From contig CAMZCV010000073.1 in the NCBI GenBank assembly GCA_947305035.1, positions 1 to 5,913 of the forward strand: a stretch of 5,913 nt of DNA, in the 5' to 3' direction. The position numbers and the translations under genes were made by a program. Every line of letters begins with the position of its first letter. The first letter of the stretch is position 1. Shown here in pieces: positions 5,649-5,913 of the stretch. The notes beneath the pieces are model-generated. The model was not told where the DNA came from and ran no database searches. It was given only the letters and a program-made list of their open reading frames with translations. The stretch is from an uncultured Coriobacteriales bacterium (lineage in GTDB: Bacteria > Actinomycetota > Coriobacteriia > Coriobacteriales > Atopobiaceae).

Positions 5649-5913
5649 ATGAATCCGATCGTTCTTACCGTCGCGCTGGTGGCCGCCATCGGTCTCGTGG
5701 GCTCGATCATCCTGGTCGTTGCCTCGCGCGCATTCGCCGTCAAGGAAGACGAGCGCCTTCCCGAAGTCGTGGCCATCCTTCCCGGAGCCAACTGCGGCAG
5801 CTGCGGCTATCCCGGCTGCGAGGGCTACGCCAAGGCCATGCTCGACGGCGCTCCCGTGAACGCCTGCGGCCCCGGTGGAGCTGCCGTTGCCGCCAAGCTT
5901 GCCTCCTATCTGG
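5649..5913 (+). CDS. rnfB: Rnf complex subunit RnfB, 5' part (cut by window edge)
   Basis: Only the first 88 codons are in the window; the frame is open to the edge. RnfB is the ferredoxin-facing iron-sulfur subunit that feeds electrons into the complex. One N-terminal membrane anchor (about 3-27) is followed by LPGANCGSCGYPGCEGYA (44-61) and later NACGPGG (71-77). C49, C52, C57 and C73 form the conserved [4Fe-4S] site of the RnfB N-terminal domain. The additional ferredoxin-type clusters expected further on lie outside the window. ATG 5649 has GGAGGG (5637-5642) six bases upstream, directly after the rnfA stop. An ATG at 5644 is excluded because it reaches a stop after two codons. The gap from rnfA is 12 nt. 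Confidence 0.96.
   Translation, partial: MNPIVLTVALVAAIGLVGSIILVVASRAFAVKEDERLPEVVAILPGANCGSCGYPGCEGYAKAMLDGAPVNACGPGGAAVAAKLASYL

Noticed and set aside
5644..5652. ATG 5644 as the rnfB start
   Set aside because: It reads ATG-AGA-TGA and stops at once, and it lies too close to the Shine-Dalgarno. ATG 5649 opens the true RnfB frame.

Overview
The window holds most of an Rnf operon: rnfC, rnfD, rnfG, rnfE, rnfA and the first 88 codons of rnfB, all on the + strand and cut by the right edge. Rnf is a membrane-bound ferredoxin:NAD+ oxidoreductase that couples electron transfer to export of Na+ or H+. The C-D-G-E-A-B order is the one known from Clostridia, whereas Proteobacteria usually have A-B-C-D-G-E. 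The rnf genes are rich in G and C in third codon positions; a sampled 60-base line at 2161-2220 has 41 G/C. High GC, this gene order and the type of upstream gene together suggest an anaerobic actinobacterium of the class Coriobacteriia (Collinsella/Olsenella-like). That placement is inference; no rRNA or other taxonomic marker is present.

Layout: 1-181 has no gene I can support and carries overlapping short palindromes. 182-1099 encodes a 305-residue protein whose C-terminal half looks like a PD-(D/E)XK (DUF559/Vsr-like) endonuclease domain. It is visibly less GC-rich than the rnf genes (27 of 60 G/C in 181-240). 1100-1388 is intergenic: a perfect 29-nt inverted repeat at 1121-1149, then a 41-bp tandem repeat array whose CCCGTCA motif matches the hairpin arm, then a 127-bp AT-richer leader. 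1389-5913 is the rnf operon, with each start preceded by a clear Shine-Dalgarno and junctions that overlap or nearly touch.

How the genes work together, from family knowledge: RnfB takes electrons from reduced ferredoxin. They pass through the membrane iron-sulfur site formed by RnfA and RnfE and the covalent FMNs of RnfG and RnfD, and reach RnfC, which carries two [4Fe-4S] clusters and the flavin/NAD site. The diagnostic residues of each subunit are visible, so the complex looks intact up to the window edge.

The Rnf system itself is well known. The less ordinary items are a roughly 70-residue cysteine-containing C-terminal extension on RnfE, the tandem repeat/hairpin array upstream of rnfC, and two near-identical 8-nt gene overlaps inside the operon.
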